The position numbers were made by a program, and so were the translations under genes. Below are positions 16,427 through 25,081 of a stretch of 64,000 bases of DNA, piece by piece. The stretch covers positions 124,001 to 188,000 of the forward strand of contig NZ_JAIEUI010000008.1 of NCBI RefSeq assembly GCF_022234545.1, in the 5' to 3' direction. Every line of letters starts with the position of its first letter. Position 1 is the stretch's first letter. Under the pieces are notes generated by a model, which saw nothing but the letters and a program-made list of their open reading frames with translations, had not been told where the DNA came from and made no database searches. The DNA comes from Paenibacillus piscarius. GTDB lineage: Bacteria; Bacillota; Bacilli; Paenibacillales; Paenibacillaceae.

Positions 16427-16803
16427 TCCGCGGGACCGGTATGGATCTGATCAGCATCCGCTTCGTAGAGCAGATGCTGGCCAAGGGCGGTGATCTCTTC
16501 ACCGCACAGTTTTTCTCAGCCGGGGAAAGGGAGCTGTTCTCCGGCAAAAAAAGACATGCCGCCGACTTCCTGGCCGGCCGCTTCGCCGCCAAGGAGGCGC
16601 TGCTGAAGGCCTTCGGTACCGGCATGGACTGCGAGCTGGGCTGGAACGAGCTGGAGTTCCTCAATCAGGCCAGCGGCCAGCCTTATCTGGTCCGTACCCC
16701 GCGCCTTGCGCTGTATCTCCAGCCGCAGGACAGCATACATGTAAGCATTAGTCATCACGGTGATTATGCTGCCGCATTTATCATTATTGAGAGCAGTCAA
16801 TGA
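16423..16803 (+). CDS. Holo-ACP synthase-like 4'-phosphopantetheinyl transferase
   Basis: AcpS-family enzyme that transfers phosphopantetheine from CoA to the ACP serine. Signatures: GTGMDLISIRFVEQM at the start (GxDLxxxxR, metal-binding Asp), FAAKEALLKAFGTG (the WxxKEAxxKxxG helix) and HVSISHHGDYAAAFII at the end. Length 126 is typical of the trimeric AcpS class. Overlaps the ACP gene by ATGA. As the genome must also have a housekeeping acpS, this is likely a dedicated copy. Confidence 0.88.
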   Translation: MIRGTGMDLISIRFVEQMLAKGGDLFTAQFFSAGERELFSGKKRHAADFLAGRFAAKEALLKAFGTGMDCELGWNELEFLNQASGQPYLVRTPRLALYLQPQDSIHVSISHHGDYAAAFIIIESSQ

Positions 16804-16823
16804 CTGTGAGGAGGACGATTTCC

Positions 16824-18023
16824 ATGAGCAACAACAAAATTTTTATGCTTTTGGCTGTAAATATTCTACTGATTTTCTCGATTATGGTCAGTATCTTCCC
16901 GATTGCCCCGCTGATCAGCAGTGAGCTGGGCATGAGCTCCAGCGAGATCGGCTCGATCGCGGGCGTTGCCTCGCTGGTCATGACCTTCCTGTCGATTCCC
17001 TCCGGTGTGCTCGCGGACCGGTACGGGCGGAAGAAGATTATTCTGGCGGCGATGGTCCTGTCAGCCGTAGCCGTATTCATGGTGGCTGCTTCCCATGGCG
17101 TGGTCCTGTTCACAGCAGGCTGGCTGCTGTTCGGCTTCGCCAGAGGCTTCATATCTACTCCCATCTTCGCTGTGGTAACGGATGTATGCAAGCCGGAAGA
17201 ACGGGGCAGAGCCATGGGCATTGTGTCCGGGGCGATCGGCGCCGGGTCGGTGCTCGGTTATGTCATTAGCGGCCTGCTCAGCAACTACTTCGGCTGGCAT
17301 ACCTCCTTCGCGGTGCTGGGCTCACTGCTGGTGCTGTCCTCGGCCGTGACCGCTGTGATGCTGCCGGAGACCGGTGTGCGGAATGCAGGCAAGAGCATCG
17401 GGCAAGCGTTCAAAAATTCGTTCAAATGGCTTGGCGTCCGCGAAATTCTGCTGGCGGGCATTGTAGGAACCCTGTGCTTCATGGTCGGGGTGTTCACCAC
17501 CTTCCTGGTGCCGTTCGCAGCCAAGGAACAGAATATCTCACTGGTGCTGCTCAGCCTGCTGTTCATTCCTTATGAGGCGGTTGCTTCGTTCGGGGCCGTA
17601 TTCATCGGCTGGATTTCGGATAAGGTCGGCAGACATGCGCCTCTAATCTGGGCTCAGTCGATCTGTTTGGGAGCGCTCTTGCTGCTGTTTGCCCTGGATT
17701 TCAATCCGTGGCTGCTGACCTTCGGCTATGCGCTGATCGGATTAACGGAAGGGCCGATTATTACGCTGGCCAACACGATTATTACTGATAAGGTGGTCAA
17801 GATCAATCCGATGGAGATGGGGGCGGCCTTAGGCACCTTCCGCACGCTGCAGGGGGTCGGGATTGCGCTGGGTTCCACGCTCGGCGGATTCTTTTACAAC
17901 CGGATCGGAACTCATCCCAGCTATCTGGTGGCCGCGGGAATGATGGTGCTGACCATTCTGATCTCGCTGGGACTCGGCAAAAAGGAACAAACAAACGTAA
18001 CCGAATATAAATCAGCCGGATAA
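16824..18023 (+). CDS. MFS transporter, probable product exporter
   Basis: Major-facilitator protein of 399 residues with 12 hydrophobic segments. Motif A is clear between helices 2 and 3 (GVLADRYGRKKIILAAM), with a second weaker copy in the C-half (GWISDKVGRHAPLI). The helix 5 region GAIGAGSVLGYVISG resembles the drug:H+ antiporter motif C, so export is more likely than import. Start 16824 is taken because GAGGAGG ends about 9 bp upstream; the ATG at 16800 would overlap AcpS without a ribosome site. Its place in the operon suggests export of the cluster product. Confidence 0.85.
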   Translation: MSNNKIFMLLAVNILLIFSIMVSIFPIAPLISSELGMSSSEIGSIAGVASLVMTFLSIPSGVLADRYGRKKIILAAMVLSAVAVFMVAASHGVVLFTAGWLLFGFARGFISTPIFAVVTDVCKPEERGRAMGIVSGAIGAGSVLGYVISGLLSNYFGWHTSFAVLGSLLVLSSAVTAVMLPETGVRNAGKSIGQAFKNSFKWLGVREILLAGIVGTLCFMVGVFTTFLVPFAAKEQNISLVLLSLLFIPYEAVASFGAVFIGWISDKVGRHAPLIWAQSICLGALLLLFALDFNPWLLTFGYALIGLTEGPIITLANTIITDKVVKINPMEMGAALGTFRTLQGVGIALGSTLGGFFYNRIGTHPSYLVAAGMMVLTILISLGLGKKEQTNVTEYKSAG

Positions 18024-18034
18024 GGGGTGCTTAG

Positions 18035-18415
18035 ATGACACAAGTGTACGCGGGAACGGTGGTGCAATTCGGCGATGTCCCGGTGGTTCATGCCAGAGGA
18101 GGACAGATGCGCGTGCTGGCAACTCCGGCTACAGTCGGGGCCACGCAGCTCATTATGGGCCATGTCCTGCTCCAGCCGGGAGAGGAGATCAAGGAGCATC
18201 TCCATGATTACGGGGAAGAGAGTGTATTCGTCATCCGGGGGCAAGGCACGGTGTTCATTGAGGATGTGCCGTACTCTCTACAGGAGCAATGTGTGTTCCT
18301 GGTCGCCAAGGGGCTGCGCCACCGCGTAGTCAATGAAGGACCGGGCGATATGGAGCTGGTGTTCGCGACGGCTCCGCTGGCCCCAAGACCAGAGATCGGT
18401 CACAGGGATGTCTAG
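18035..18415 (+). CDS. Single-domain cupin protein
   Basis: Small beta-barrel protein of 126 residues. Cupin motif 1 reads PGEEIKEHLHDYGEESVFVI followed by RGQG, giving His-X-His-X4-Glu metal ligands; motif 2 is VAKGLRHRVVNEG with the fourth ligand His. It could be a metal-dependent isomerase, cyclase or dioxygenase, or simply a binding protein. It starts 11 bp after the MFS gene and is followed 57 bp later by the amidohydrolase. Confidence 0.8.
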   Translation: MTQVYAGTVVQFGDVPVVHARGGQMRVLATPATVGATQLIMGHVLLQPGEEIKEHLHDYGEESVFVIRGQGTVFIEDVPYSLQEQCVFLVAKGLRHRVVNEGPGDMELVFATAPLAPRPEIGHRDV

Positions 18416-18472
18416 CGATCAGGCTATAGATCTGCCGCAGCAAATTCTAACCAAAGAGGTGAGTAGACGAAG

Positions 18473-19438
18473 GTGAAGAGCAATCTTGTCATTGTGGATA
18501 CACATGCGCATTTTGCCGTCAAGGAGAATAAGACCCGGGAGCTTAGCCTGGCTGCGGCCGGTGCTGTCCCGGATTACAAGAAGCAGAAGGGCTTCGATGA
18601 CCTGCAGTATCTGAAGAAAATGGTGGGCGCTGACGGAGACGGCTTCGTGGACGAGAACAATATGCTGGAGGACTACCTGGACTGTATGGCCGAGAACCAG
18701 ATTGCCATGAGCTGGGTGCATCAGCTCAGCTTCGAGGATGTCTACGGCTATGAGGTGCTGTCCAATGAGCGAATCGCCGAGGCGGTCCGGGCCCACCCCG
18801 ACAAGCTGCGCGGCTTCGCGAGCGTTAATCCCTACAAGGGGAAGGAAGCGCTGGCGGAGCTGGATTATGCCATTAACACGCTTGGGATGCAGGGCTTCAA
18901 GCTGAATCCCAATGATTACGGGGGCTTCGTGCTGAATGACCGCGAGCTGCTCTATCCGCTGTACGAGCGGTGCAGCGAGCTGGGGATTCCGGTCAGCGTG
19001 CATACCGGGATTACGCCCGGCAGTATTTTTCGGATGAAGCATAACTACCCGATTCTGCTGGATGATGTGGCGGTGGATTTTCCCGATCTGACCTTGATTG
19101 TGGAGCATATGGGCCATCCCTGGAATGACCTGTGCTATTACATGGTCGGCCGGCACGACAATATGTATGTGACCATCACGGCGGTAGCTAATATCCTGAT
19201 CCACAATAACCCCAAGGTATTCCGTATGGAGCTGGCGAAGATGATCTCCGTCTGCGGCAGCCATAAGATCCTCTGGGGCTCGGACTGGACCGTTACTCCG
19301 AACATCGCCGAGGTGCTGAATTACATGCAGAAGGTGGTCATACCGCTGCCGATGAAGCTGATGATGGGGGTGAAGGAGATCCGCAAGGAGGATGTCCAGA
19401 ACATCCTGGGACTGAATGCGATGAGAATTATGAAGTAG
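18473..19438 (+). CDS. Amidohydrolase-2 (ACMSD-like) family metalloenzyme
   Basis: TIM-barrel metal-dependent hydrolase or decarboxylase, 321 residues. The metal-binding HxH is VDTHAHF (His11, His13) at strand 1, a central His lies in PVSVHTGITPG, another in VEHMGHPWNDL, and the catalytic Asp in LWGSDWTV. Members (ACMSD, gamma-resorcylate decarboxylase) often decarboxylate aromatic or ring carboxylates, which would suit trimming a polyketide. GTG start with AAAGAGGTGA upstream. It is followed 8 bp later by the cyclase-family gene. Confidence 0.8.
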   Translation: MKSNLVIVDTHAHFAVKENKTRELSLAAAGAVPDYKKQKGFDDLQYLKKMVGADGDGFVDENNMLEDYLDCMAENQIAMSWVHQLSFEDVYGYEVLSNERIAEAVRAHPDKLRGFASVNPYKGKEALAELDYAINTLGMQGFKLNPNDYGGFVLNDRELLYPLYERCSELGIPVSVHTGITPGSIFRMKHNYPILLDDVAVDFPDLTLIVEHMGHPWNDLCYYMVGRHDNMYVTITAVANILIHNNPKVFRMELAKMISVCGSHKILWGSDWTVTPNIAEVLNYMQKVVIPLPMKLMMGVKEIRKEDVQNILGLNAMRIMK

Positions 19439-19446
19439 GTGAGAGC

Positions 19447-20211
19447 ATGGGATACCGGATTATTGATCTAAGCGTGCGGGTGGAGGAGAATGCGGGCGAG
19501 CCGGCTCCGTACAAGGTCGAGCACACCGGCCACTCGGAAGGGGCAGACCGCTTCGCCCGCCAGTTCGACGGAAGCCGCAAGGACTTCCCGGATGAAGAGT
19601 TCCTGAACATGGAGATGATCACCGCGTCCACGCACACAGGCACGCATCTGGATGCTCCGCTGCACTTCGGCTCGCTGAGTGAAGGACAGCCGGCGTCGTC
19701 GATTGACCAGATTCCGCTGGAGTGGTGCTATGGCGATGGCGTGGTACTGGATGTGACGCATAAGCAGGCGGGCGAATTCATTGAGACGCAGGATATTGAG
19801 CAGGCAATAGACAGGACCGGTTACAAGCTGAAGCCGCTGGACATTGTGCTGATCCGTACCGGTGCAGACCGCCACTGGGGCACTCCGCAGTATCTGACCG
19901 ATTATCCGGGGATGAGCAAAGAAGCGACCAAGCTGCTCACTGACCGGGGCATCCGGGTGATGGGCATCGACAGCTACGGCTTCGACCGTCCGTTCCGGGA
20001 TATGATCGGCGATTATAAGCGGACCGGGGATAATGCCTATCTGTTTCCGGCTCATTTCTGGGGCAGAGAGCAGACGTATTGCCATATGGAGCGGATGACG
20101 AATCTGGATCAGCTTCCGGCAGCATACGGCTTCAAGGTAGCCTGCTTCCCGATCAAGCTCGGCGGGGCCGGAGCGGCCTGGGTACGGGCAGTAGCAATCA
20201 TTGGGGAGTAG
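19447..20211 (+). CDS. Cyclase family protein (KynB-like fold)
   Basis: Metal-dependent hydrolase/cyclase of the PF04199-type family that includes arylformamidase KynB. Diagnostic motif STHTGTHLDAPLHFG (His63, His67, Asp69, His73) binds the metals. Other typical parts are IDLSVRVEEN at the start and PLDIVLIRTGADRHWGTPQY in the middle. 254 residues, slightly longer than KynB. In this operon it could close or open a lactone, amide or ring of the intermediate; the exact reaction cannot be read from sequence. Confidence 0.82.
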   Translation: MGYRIIDLSVRVEENAGEPAPYKVEHTGHSEGADRFARQFDGSRKDFPDEEFLNMEMITASTHTGTHLDAPLHFGSLSEGQPASSIDQIPLEWCYGDGVVLDVTHKQAGEFIETQDIEQAIDRTGYKLKPLDIVLIRTGADRHWGTPQYLTDYPGMSKEATKLLTDRGIRVMGIDSYGFDRPFRDMIGDYKRTGDNAYLFPAHFWGREQTYCHMERMTNLDQLPAAYGFKVACFPIKLGGAGAAWVRAVAIIGE

Positions 20212-20263
20212 CCGGACGGTTAAGTGAAAACGATCACAAAATTTTAAAGAGGAGGCAATATGC

Positions 20264-20572
20264 ATGAACTATGAATTTGAACTGAAGGTAACGGGTGTTA
20301 AGGGGCACTGCCGGGCAGGACATAAAGAAGGGGACATTATGAAGGTCTCCCCGCTGAACGCGGGTAATCTGTGCGGCACGGCCTTTCATGCGGTGTTCCC
20401 GATGCTGCTGGCACTGAATATGGATGCGAAGCTGCCGTGGGACCCGGAAGGCAATATCGTGCACTCGGCCTGCCCGGATCTGCGCAACCAGATGACGATG
20501 GAGATCCGCCGGATTCCGGTAGAGCCGTCTGAAGACTCCCCTTACGCCGGACGGATGCTGCAATCCAAATGA
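20264..20572 (+). CDS. TIGR04076-type small protein
   Basis: 102-residue protein that I recognise as the TIGR04076-like family: EFELKVTGVKGHCRAGHKEG near the start, SPLNAGNLCGTAFHAVFPML in the middle and HSACPDLRNQMTMEIRRI at the end. Conserved Cys (Cys17, Cys40, Cys68) and His suggest metal or cofactor binding. Function is not established to my knowledge; such genes often stand next to redox enzymes. AAAGAGGAGG provides the ribosome site, and the radical SAM gene follows 14 bp later. Confidence 0.65.
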   Translation: MNYEFELKVTGVKGHCRAGHKEGDIMKVSPLNAGNLCGTAFHAVFPMLLALNMDAKLPWDPEGNIVHSACPDLRNQMTMEIRRIPVEPSEDSPYAGRMLQSK

Positions 20573-20586
20573 GGGGGAGGCCCGAT

Positions 20587-21945
20587 ATGAGCACAGCCGA
20601 GCAATATGTAGAACTATTCAAGGAGCGGGATTCAATCTGTGTCTCGCATTATCCTGTGCCGATCTCCCAGCATGAAGAAGCCGAGGTCCGCTCCCTGATG
20701 GAGCTGGAACAGCCGAATACCAAAGATACGCCAACAGCCTTGTATTTGCATATTCCCTTTTGTGACGCGACCTGCTCGTTCTGCCCGTTCAACCGTTATC
20801 TGAAGCGGCAGGAGCAGGTGGATGAATATCTGGCGGCGGTGCGGCAGGAGATCGACCGGTATGCGGGGACGCCTTTTGGCCGCAGCACTACGGTCTCCTC
20901 GATCAATCTCGGCGGTGGTACCCCCTCCTGCCTGTCGTCGGAGGAGCTGACCGGCATTCTGCAATACCTGAAGCAGTCCTTCCAGGTGGCGGAGGATGCC
21001 ATGATCTTCATTGAAGGCAATCCGCGGAACTTCACGCAGGACAAGCTGGAGACGCTGGCCTTGCAGGGGCTGAACCGGATTAGCGTAGGCGTGCAGACCT
21101 TTCAGGAGGAGCTGGCTGAGGTGCTGGGGCTGTACCACAGTGTCGAGGATTCGTTTGATTTAGTCCAAAATGCGCGTAACAGCGGGATTGAGAACGTCGG
21201 CATTGATCTGATGTACAATCTGCCGGGCCAGACGCTGGACCAGTGGCGGGCGGATATCCTCACCTCGATTGAGCAGGAGATCGACCACATCTGCGTGATC
21301 TCGTTCTGTGTCGTCCCGCATACCCAGATCGCCTCGCGGATTGCCAGCGGGAAGCTTCCGGGCATCGGGGATGTCTACCGGGAGATTGAGCTGTATACCA
21401 TCGCCAAGGAGATGCTGCTGGAAGCCGGGTATGAGCAGTACAGCGTCATTGATTTCGCCAAGCCGGGCAAAACCGACCGCCACGCCACCCTCTACTTCTC
21501 GGAGCAGGCGCATATGATCGGGATCGGCGCGGCCGCTTTTGGCATCATCAACGGCTATATGTATATCAACAGCGGCAATCTGAACGAATATATCTCCCGC
21601 GTGCAGGAGGGGCTGCTTCCGGTCAACTGCGGCGAGAAGGCAGATAGGCGGGAGCTTGCGCACGGGGCGATGGCGAAAGGACTGCGGATGCTGTCAGTGA
21701 ACCGTGCTGACTTCGTCAGAATGTTCGGACAGGAGCCGGAGGCGCTTTTCCCGGAGACGATTGAGCGTCTGGTGAAGGAAGGGCTGCTGATTCAGGATGC
21801 TGAAGGCATTTGGCTGACCGAGGACGGCATTATATGGGGCAATAATGTGAGCAAGCAATTCTTCTCGGCGAAGTATGCCGATTACGGTCTGCAGCACCGG
21901 ATGAAGCTGGCCAAGGGCCGGCCCGTGCAGCCTATACAATCTTGA
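20587..21945 (+). CDS. HemW-like radical SAM protein 1
   Basis: 452-residue relative of HemW/oxygen-independent coproporphyrinogen oxidase. The radical SAM cluster motif is HIPFCDATCSFCPFN (Cys59, Cys63, Cys66, CX3CX2C); SAM-binding GGGTPS, the EGNPRNFT segment, GVQTFQEE and the NVGIDLMYNLPGQT loop are all family marks. Sister proteins include class C methyltransferases and cyclopropanases (NosN, Jaw5 type), besides the heme chaperone HemW. The N-terminal CVSHYPVPIS and C-terminal IIWGNNVSKQFF are shared with the two paralogues in this cluster. Start 20587 has GGGGGAGG upstream. Confidence 0.83.
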   Translation: MSTAEQYVELFKERDSICVSHYPVPISQHEEAEVRSLMELEQPNTKDTPTALYLHIPFCDATCSFCPFNRYLKRQEQVDEYLAAVRQEIDRYAGTPFGRSTTVSSINLGGGTPSCLSSEELTGILQYLKQSFQVAEDAMIFIEGNPRNFTQDKLETLALQGLNRISVGVQTFQEELAEVLGLYHSVEDSFDLVQNARNSGIENVGIDLMYNLPGQTLDQWRADILTSIEQEIDHICVISFCVVPHTQIASRIASGKLPGIGDVYREIELYTIAKEMLLEAGYEQYSVIDFAKPGKTDRHATLYFSEQAHMIGIGAAAFGIINGYMYINSGNLNEYISRVQEGLLPVNCGEKADRRELAHGAMAKGLRMLSVNRADFVRMFGQEPEALFPETIERLVKEGLLIQDAEGIWLTEDGIIWGNNVSKQFFSAKYADYGLQHRMKLAKGRPVQPIQS

Positions 21946-21958
21946 GGAGGGGTTAGCA

Positions 21959-22276
21959 ATGAGCGAGATGTTGATGAGAGTCAATCCCCGGGTGGGGGCC
22001 GCTTTTGATAGCATGTGCAAGTCGATTGAGGATACGGGGACGCTTGAGCCCAAGGTCCGGGAGTTAATCCGCCTGGCTTGTGTGGTTACGGACCGTTCCA
22101 CGTACGGCATCCGGCTGCACGCACTGAAGGCGTATGAGCTGGGAGCAACGGCGGACGAAGTGGCAGAGACCGTGATGAATTGTCTGCCGGTGGCCGGCGT
22201 TGAGGCGGTATCCTCGGGTCTGGCTGCGGCACTGTCGGCTGTGGAAGCCAAGCGGGGTGTTCACCATGGCAGTTAA
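21959..22276 (+). CDS. Carboxymuconolactone decarboxylase/AhpD-fold protein lacking the CxxC
   Basis: 105-residue all-helical protein: LEPKVRELIRLACVVTDRSTYGIRLHALKAYELGATADEV is broken here into helix 2 (LEPKVRELIRLACVV) and the active-site helix (YGIRLHALKAYELGA). AhpD-like peroxidases have a CxxC before that histidine; here the stretch is TDRSTYGIRLH, with no cysteine, so thiol peroxidase activity is unlikely. Only the His remains, as in some decarboxylase relatives. Its last 11 bp overlap the next radical SAM gene. A structural or decarboxylase/isomerase role is possible. Confidence 0.75.
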   Translation: MSEMLMRVNPRVGAAFDSMCKSIEDTGTLEPKVRELIRLACVVTDRSTYGIRLHALKAYELGATADEVAETVMNCLPVAGVEAVSSGLAAALSAVEAKRGVHHGS

Positions 22277-23645
22277 AACGTCGAACGAACGCTTTTATAA
22301 TATTTATCCTCATAGAGATCCTATCTGCGTATCGCACTATCCGAATCCTGTGAACGAGCTTGCTCCGGCTGACATCTACGGCACGATTGGGCTGGACAGT
22401 CCGCCTCCGCAGGACAATGCGGGTGCCGTCTATGTGCATGTTCCCTTCTGCGCTTCGGTCTGCATCTTCTGTCCCTTCAACAAGATGGCCTACCAGGAAA
22501 AACAGGTGGAGGACTACATGCAGGCCGTCAAAGCCGAGATCGGCATCTATGCCTCGTCTCCTTACGGCTCCGGGTCCACGATCAGCGCGGTAACGTTCGG
22601 GGGCGGTACGCCTTCGGCCCTGTCTGCGGAGCAGATGGTGGATATGCTGAAGAGTGTGCAGGCGAATTACAAGGTGCAGCCGGATGCGCAGATCTCCTAC
22701 GAGGGCAGCCCGTCCACCCTGACGCTTGAGAAAATGCAGGCGATCCGCGCCCAGGGCGCAAACCGGATCAGCATCGGTATCCAGACGTTCAACGACAAGA
22801 TGGGGCACCATCTGCGGATGAGCCATGACTCCCGGCGCGCCTTCGAGGTGCTGGAGGAAGCAAAGGCAGCGGGCTTTGAGAACATCGGCATTGACCTGAT
22901 GTACAATCTGCCGGAGCAGACCATGGAGGAATGGCTGGAGGATGTCCGTACAGCAATCCGGCTCGGCATTGACCATATCACCGTATTCTCGCTGTGTGTT
23001 GTCCCGTTCACTGCACTGTTCAAAATGATCAAGGAAGGAAAAATTCCGCCTACCGGCAGTGTCGAGCTGGAAGTAGATATGTACCTGGAAGCCAAGCGTC
23101 TGCTGCAGGAAGAGGGCTATGTCCAGTACAGCGTATGGGATTTCGCCAAGCCCGGCTTCGAGGACCGGCATGTCCTGCTCTACTATACCCAGCAAAAGGA
23201 TCTGTTCGCGCACGGCCCGGCCGCGTTCGGCTATGTCAACAAGCTGATGTATATCAACCAGGGCGATATCCATGAGTACAGCGACCGGCTGGCACAGCAG
23301 TTCCTGTCCGTCTTCATCGCCAGTAAGGCGGATGATCTGGAGGCGATGCACGGGATGATGGCCAAGGGCCTGCGGATGCTGTCCGTGAAGCGGGATGACT
23401 TCAGCGGGATGTTCGGCTTCCAGCCGGAGGAGGTCTTCGGGAAGACGATCGATGATCTGGTAGCCAAAGGCCTGCTCGAAACGGATGAGCATGAGCTCCG
23501 CCTGTCTGCAAGGGGCATTGTCTGGGGCAACAATGTGTGCAAGGAATTCTTCTCGGAGGCCAACCAGCAATCGTTCGAGAGCCGGGTGAAGCTGGCGCGC
23601 GGACAGAAGCCGGCCGAGCCGGCCGGAGAGGAGCTGAAGGCATGA
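22266..23645 (+). CDS. HemW-like radical SAM protein 2
   Basis: 459 residues. CX3CX2C at Cys62, Cys66, Cys69 (HVPFCASVCIFCPFN), SAM motif FGGGTPSALS, then ISYEGSPSTLT, IGIQTFNDKMG and the IGIDLMYNLPEQT loop. Start 22266 lies inside the preceding AhpD-like gene, so translation is coupled; longer frames from 22200 are artefacts. The N-terminal CVSHYPNPVN and the C-terminal WGNNVCKEFFSE match the paralogues at 20587 and 29719. Closest within the window to copy 1. Its stop overlaps the start of the U32 gene (ATGA). Confidence 0.83.
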   Translation: MAVKTSNERFYNIYPHRDPICVSHYPNPVNELAPADIYGTIGLDSPPPQDNAGAVYVHVPFCASVCIFCPFNKMAYQEKQVEDYMQAVKAEIGIYASSPYGSGSTISAVTFGGGTPSALSAEQMVDMLKSVQANYKVQPDAQISYEGSPSTLTLEKMQAIRAQGANRISIGIQTFNDKMGHHLRMSHDSRRAFEVLEEAKAAGFENIGIDLMYNLPEQTMEEWLEDVRTAIRLGIDHITVFSLCVVPFTALFKMIKEGKIPPTGSVELEVDMYLEAKRLLQEEGYVQYSVWDFAKPGFEDRHVLLYYTQQKDLFAHGPAAFGYVNKLMYINQGDIHEYSDRLAQQFLSVFIASKADDLEAMHGMMAKGLRMLSVKRDDFSGMFGFQPEEVFGKTIDDLVAKGLLETDEHELRLSARGIVWGNNVCKEFFSEANQQSFESRVKLARGQKPAEPAGEELKA

Positions 23646-25081
23646 GGCTGTCTGTCGGCACCAACTTCGATGACCGCTTGCCAATCCTGCTGAAGGATTC
23701 GCATGTGGATGTCTTTTATGGCAAATTATCCTCTGACCTGGTCGGCGGGGGCAGACCCACCTTCGCGCTGCCCACGATCGACCGGACACGGGTGGAGGAG
23801 CATGTGAAGCTGCTTCATGCCTACGGGTTCAAGTTCAATTATCTGCTGAATGCGACTTGTCTGGACAACCTGGAGACGACCAAGGAATTCCACTACCGCC
23901 TGCGCGAGCTGCTGGAGTGGATCGGGACGCTGCAGCCGGAATACGTGACTGTGTCCCTCCCGATGCTGATTGATATGGTGCGGTCCGCGCTGCCGGATGT
24001 GAAGATCAGCCTATCCACCTTCGCGAACATCAATACGATCAGACAGGCCCAATATTTCGAGGAAAAAGGGGTCAGCGAAATCACCCTGCCGGAGAGCCGC
24101 AACCGTGACTTCGCCTTCCTGGAGAGCCTGCGCAAAAGCACACGCTGCGAATATCAGCTCATTGCGACCAATGACTGTATGCTGGATTGCCCGATGCGCC
24201 ACAACCATGCGAACTTCCAGAGCCATGCCTCGCAGTGCAATCATGTTACGGACGGCTTCGCGCTGGATTATTACATGCTGCGCTGTACAGAGCGCAAGCT
24301 CCAGCACCCGGAGGAGCTGCTGAAGTCGCAGTGGATCCGCCCGGAGGATATGCATATCTACGAGGAGCTGGGCTATCACAAGTTCAAGCTGACCGAGCGG
24401 ATGAAGACTACGGAGAAGATTGCGGCAACTGCGCAGTCCTACTCCTCGCGGAAATATCAGGGCAACCTGCTGAGCCTGCTCAATTCGCGGATGGCGGAGG
24501 CCGATTTCGAAATGCCGAACTTCTCCAAGAATATCAAGGAGGACTTCGCACCGTCGGACAAAATGAGACAGGTCTACCGCCTGCTGTTCAGCTTCCAGGC
24601 CAGTATCGACAACGAGAGCCTGGAAGGCTTCCTGGAGGGCTTCCGCGCCAAGCGCTGTGACCGGATGGACTGCGATAAATGCGGTTACTGTGCCGAGTGG
24701 GCCAGCAAAACCGTGTCGATGGCGAAGCCGGGGGACGAGGCGCTGAAGGAATTCGGGGAGCTGTTCGCAGCGCTGGCCTCGGGCAGCTTCTTCGAGTCGG
24801 CGGCCGCCGTGAAGGCGGTCTGGAGCACGGAGGGCGAGAGTCTCTTCGGCGGCATCATCGCCCGCAAGCCGGAGTTCATCCGCGACATGGCCGCACCGGA
24901 GATCCGCAGGAAGGCTGAGGAGCTGGCAACGGCGCGCGGAAGCGCCCAGGTCTTAAGGCAGGATGTCGCCAAGGCGAATATACTGTGTACTCCGGCGGAC
25001 TTCCGGATGTTCGCGCTCAGCGATCTGCGGGCGCTGGGCTTCGATACGGCTGAGCTGGACGTAGAGGAGGCGGCCGGATGA
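23642..25081 (+). CDS. U32-peptidase-like Fe-S protein with an extra C-terminal cysteine cluster
   Basis: 479 residues. The N-terminal two thirds resemble the U32 family: a TIM-barrel-like start (LSVGTNFDDRLPILL, VDVFYGKL), IKISLSTFANINTIRQAQYF, EITLPESRNRD and the cysteine region NDCMLDCPMRHNH with QCN and RCTERK following (Cys179, Cys183, Cys199 and a further Cys). U32 relatives RlhA, TrhP and UbiU/UbiV take part in oxygen-independent hydroxylation and bind Fe-S clusters. The C-terminal third has a second cluster CDRMDCDKCGYC. ATGA overlaps link it to both neighbours. An anaerobic hydroxylase role in the pathway is an attractive inference. Confidence 0.72.
   Translation: MRLSVGTNFDDRLPILLKDSHVDVFYGKLSSDLVGGGRPTFALPTIDRTRVEEHVKLLHAYGFKFNYLLNATCLDNLETTKEFHYRLRELLEWIGTLQPEYVTVSLPMLIDMVRSALPDVKISLSTFANINTIRQAQYFEEKGVSEITLPESRNRDFAFLESLRKSTRCEYQLIATNDCMLDCPMRHNHANFQSHASQCNHVTDGFALDYYMLRCTERKLQHPEELLKSQWIRPEDMHIYEELGYHKFKLTERMKTTEKIAATAQSYSSRKYQGNLLSLLNSRMAEADFEMPNFSKNIKEDFAPSDKMRQVYRLLFSFQASIDNESLEGFLEGFRAKRCDRMDCDKCGYCAEWASKTVSMAKPGDEALKEFGELFAALASGSFFESAAAVKAVWSTEGESLFGGIIARKPEFIRDMAAPEIRRKAEELATARGSAQVLRQDVAKANILCTPADFRMFALSDLRALGFDTAELDVEEAAG

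Noticed and set aside
22086..23789. 567-codon minus-strand open frame
   Set aside because: Lies antisense to the HemW-like gene 2, which has all family motifs; composition (His/Gln/Arg/Leu-rich) is typical of a GC-rich shadow frame.
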